NCBI GenBank assembly: GCA_023387555.1
Contig: JAEWHY010000095.1
Span: 1 to 5,545 of the forward strand
DNA length: 5,545 nucleotides
Source: Pseudomonadota bacterium
Lineage (GTDB): Bacteria; Pseudomonadota; Alphaproteobacteria; Rhizobiales; Xanthobacteraceae
Direction of reading: 5' to 3'
The notes below the pieces were generated by a model that searched no databases, was not told the origin of the DNA, and saw nothing but the letters and a program-made list of their open reading frames with translations. Numbering within the stretch: the stretch's first letter is position 1; each line of letters begins with the position of its first letter. Below are positions 5,047 to 5,545 of this stretch, piece by piece. A program made the position numbers and the translations under genes.

Positions 5047-5545
5047 GTGAAACTCTACACCTATTTCCGCTCTTCGGCCGCCTACCGGGTCCGCATCGCG
5101 CTGAACCTGAAGGATCAGCCCTACGAGATGGTCTCGATCCATCTCACCAAGGACGGCGGCAAGCACAAGACGCCCGAGTTCCGCGCCATTAACCCGCAGA
5201 TGCGGGTTCCCGCGCTGACCTTGTCGAGCGGCGACACCATCATCCAGTCGCTGGCGATCATGGAGTATCTCGAAGAGGTCTATCCGGAGCCTGCATTGCT
5301 GCCGGTCGACGCGCTCGAACGCGCGCATGTGCGTGCGGTTTGCGAGATCATTGCCTGCGACGTCCACCCTCTGAACAATCTGGTGACGCTGAATGCGCTG
5401 AAGAAGCTCGGCCATGATCAGGCCGCCGTCGACGACTGGTACCGCTCATGGGTGATTGCCGGCTTCGAGGCGATCGAGCCGCTGCTCAAGCCCGGCCCCT
5501 ACGCCTTCGGCTCGCGCGTCACCATGGCCGACGTGTGCCTCGTGC
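5047..5545 (+). CDS. maiA: Maleylacetoacetate isomerase (zeta-class glutathione transferase), runs off right edge
   Basis: MaiA uses glutathione to isomerise 4-maleylacetoacetate, the product of HmgA, to 4-fumarylacetoacetate, which fumarylacetoacetase then cleaves. The visible 166 of about 210-215 residues show the thioredoxin-fold N-terminal domain: KLYTYFRSSAAYRVRIALNL (2-21) with the zeta-class SS motif, INPQMRVPAL (48-57) with the cis-Pro of the glutathione site, and IIQSLAIMEYLEE (65-77). The helical domain follows with DVHPLNNLVTL (105-115). The Cys found after SS in the human enzyme is Ala here, as I recall for many bacterial members. GTG5047 is chosen because the family starts with (M)KLYTY and GGGGAA (5033-5038) lies 8 nt before it. 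ATG5023 in the same frame would add eight residues without a ribosome site. It is downstream of marR on the same strand. The C-terminal end is outside the window. Confidence 0.96.
   Translation, partial: MKLYTYFRSSAAYRVRIALNLKDQPYEMVSIHLTKDGGKHKTPEFRAINPQMRVPALTLSSGDTIIQSLAIMEYLEEVYPEPALLPVDALERAHVRAVCEIIACDVHPLNNLVTLNALKKLGHDQAAVDDWYRSWVIAGFEAIEPLLKPGPYAFGSRVTMADVCLV

Noticed and set aside
4336..5415. 359-residue open frame on the minus strand
   Set aside because: It spans marR, the spacer and maiA on the opposite strand. Both of those genes are well supported, so this is a shadow.
1..5545. tRNA, rRNA, CRISPR array, insertion sequence or prophage genes
   Set aside because: No cloverleaf, spaced direct-repeat array, transposase or terminal inverted repeats were seen anywhere in the window.

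Overview
The window reads as ordinary, gene-dense chromosome from a high-GC alphaproteobacterium. The proteins look like those of the Bradyrhizobium/Rhodopseudomonas group. This is judged from protein similarity and gene content; no database search was run.

Layout from left to right. (1) Positions 561 to 1, minus strand: the N-terminal 187 residues of homogentisate 1,2-dioxygenase (hmgA), running off the left edge. (2) Positions 562-934: a divergent intergenic region with an AT-rich island. It holds a good sigma70-type promoter facing hmgA, with an imperfect inverted repeat in its spacer, followed by a long leader for the rightward genes. (3) Positions 935-2494, plus strand: a RhlE-type DEAD-box RNA helicase with a Gly/Arg-rich tail. 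Its motif II reads DEAV instead of DEAD. (4) Positions 2517-2789, plus strand: a translation initiation factor IF-1 paralogue with a basic C-terminal extension, 22 nt after the helicase and probably in its operon. A strong intrinsic terminator follows at 2817-2857. (5) Positions 4193 to 2946, minus strand: a complete cytochrome P450, convergent with infA. (6) Positions 4194-4419: an intergenic region with a short direct repeat and a palindromic, REP-like element. (7) Positions 4420-4941, plus strand: a MarR-family regulator. (8) Positions 5047-5545, plus strand: maleylacetoacetate isomerase (maiA, zeta-class GST), running off the right edge.

The two ends belong to one pathway. HmgA opens the ring of homogentisate to maleylacetoacetate, and MaiA isomerises that to fumarylacetoacetate, as in tyrosine and phenylalanine catabolism. 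The MarR protein next to maiA is a plausible local regulator, and the inverted repeat in the hmgA promoter is a plausible operator; both are inferences. The helicase/IF-1 pair is an RNA and translation module that interrupts the catabolic genes and has no obvious link to them. The P450 substrate cannot be told from sequence.

I did not find a new kind of system. The points most worth checking are the DEAV motif, the divergent IF-1 paralogue coupled to the helicase, and the candidate operator in the hmgA promoter.
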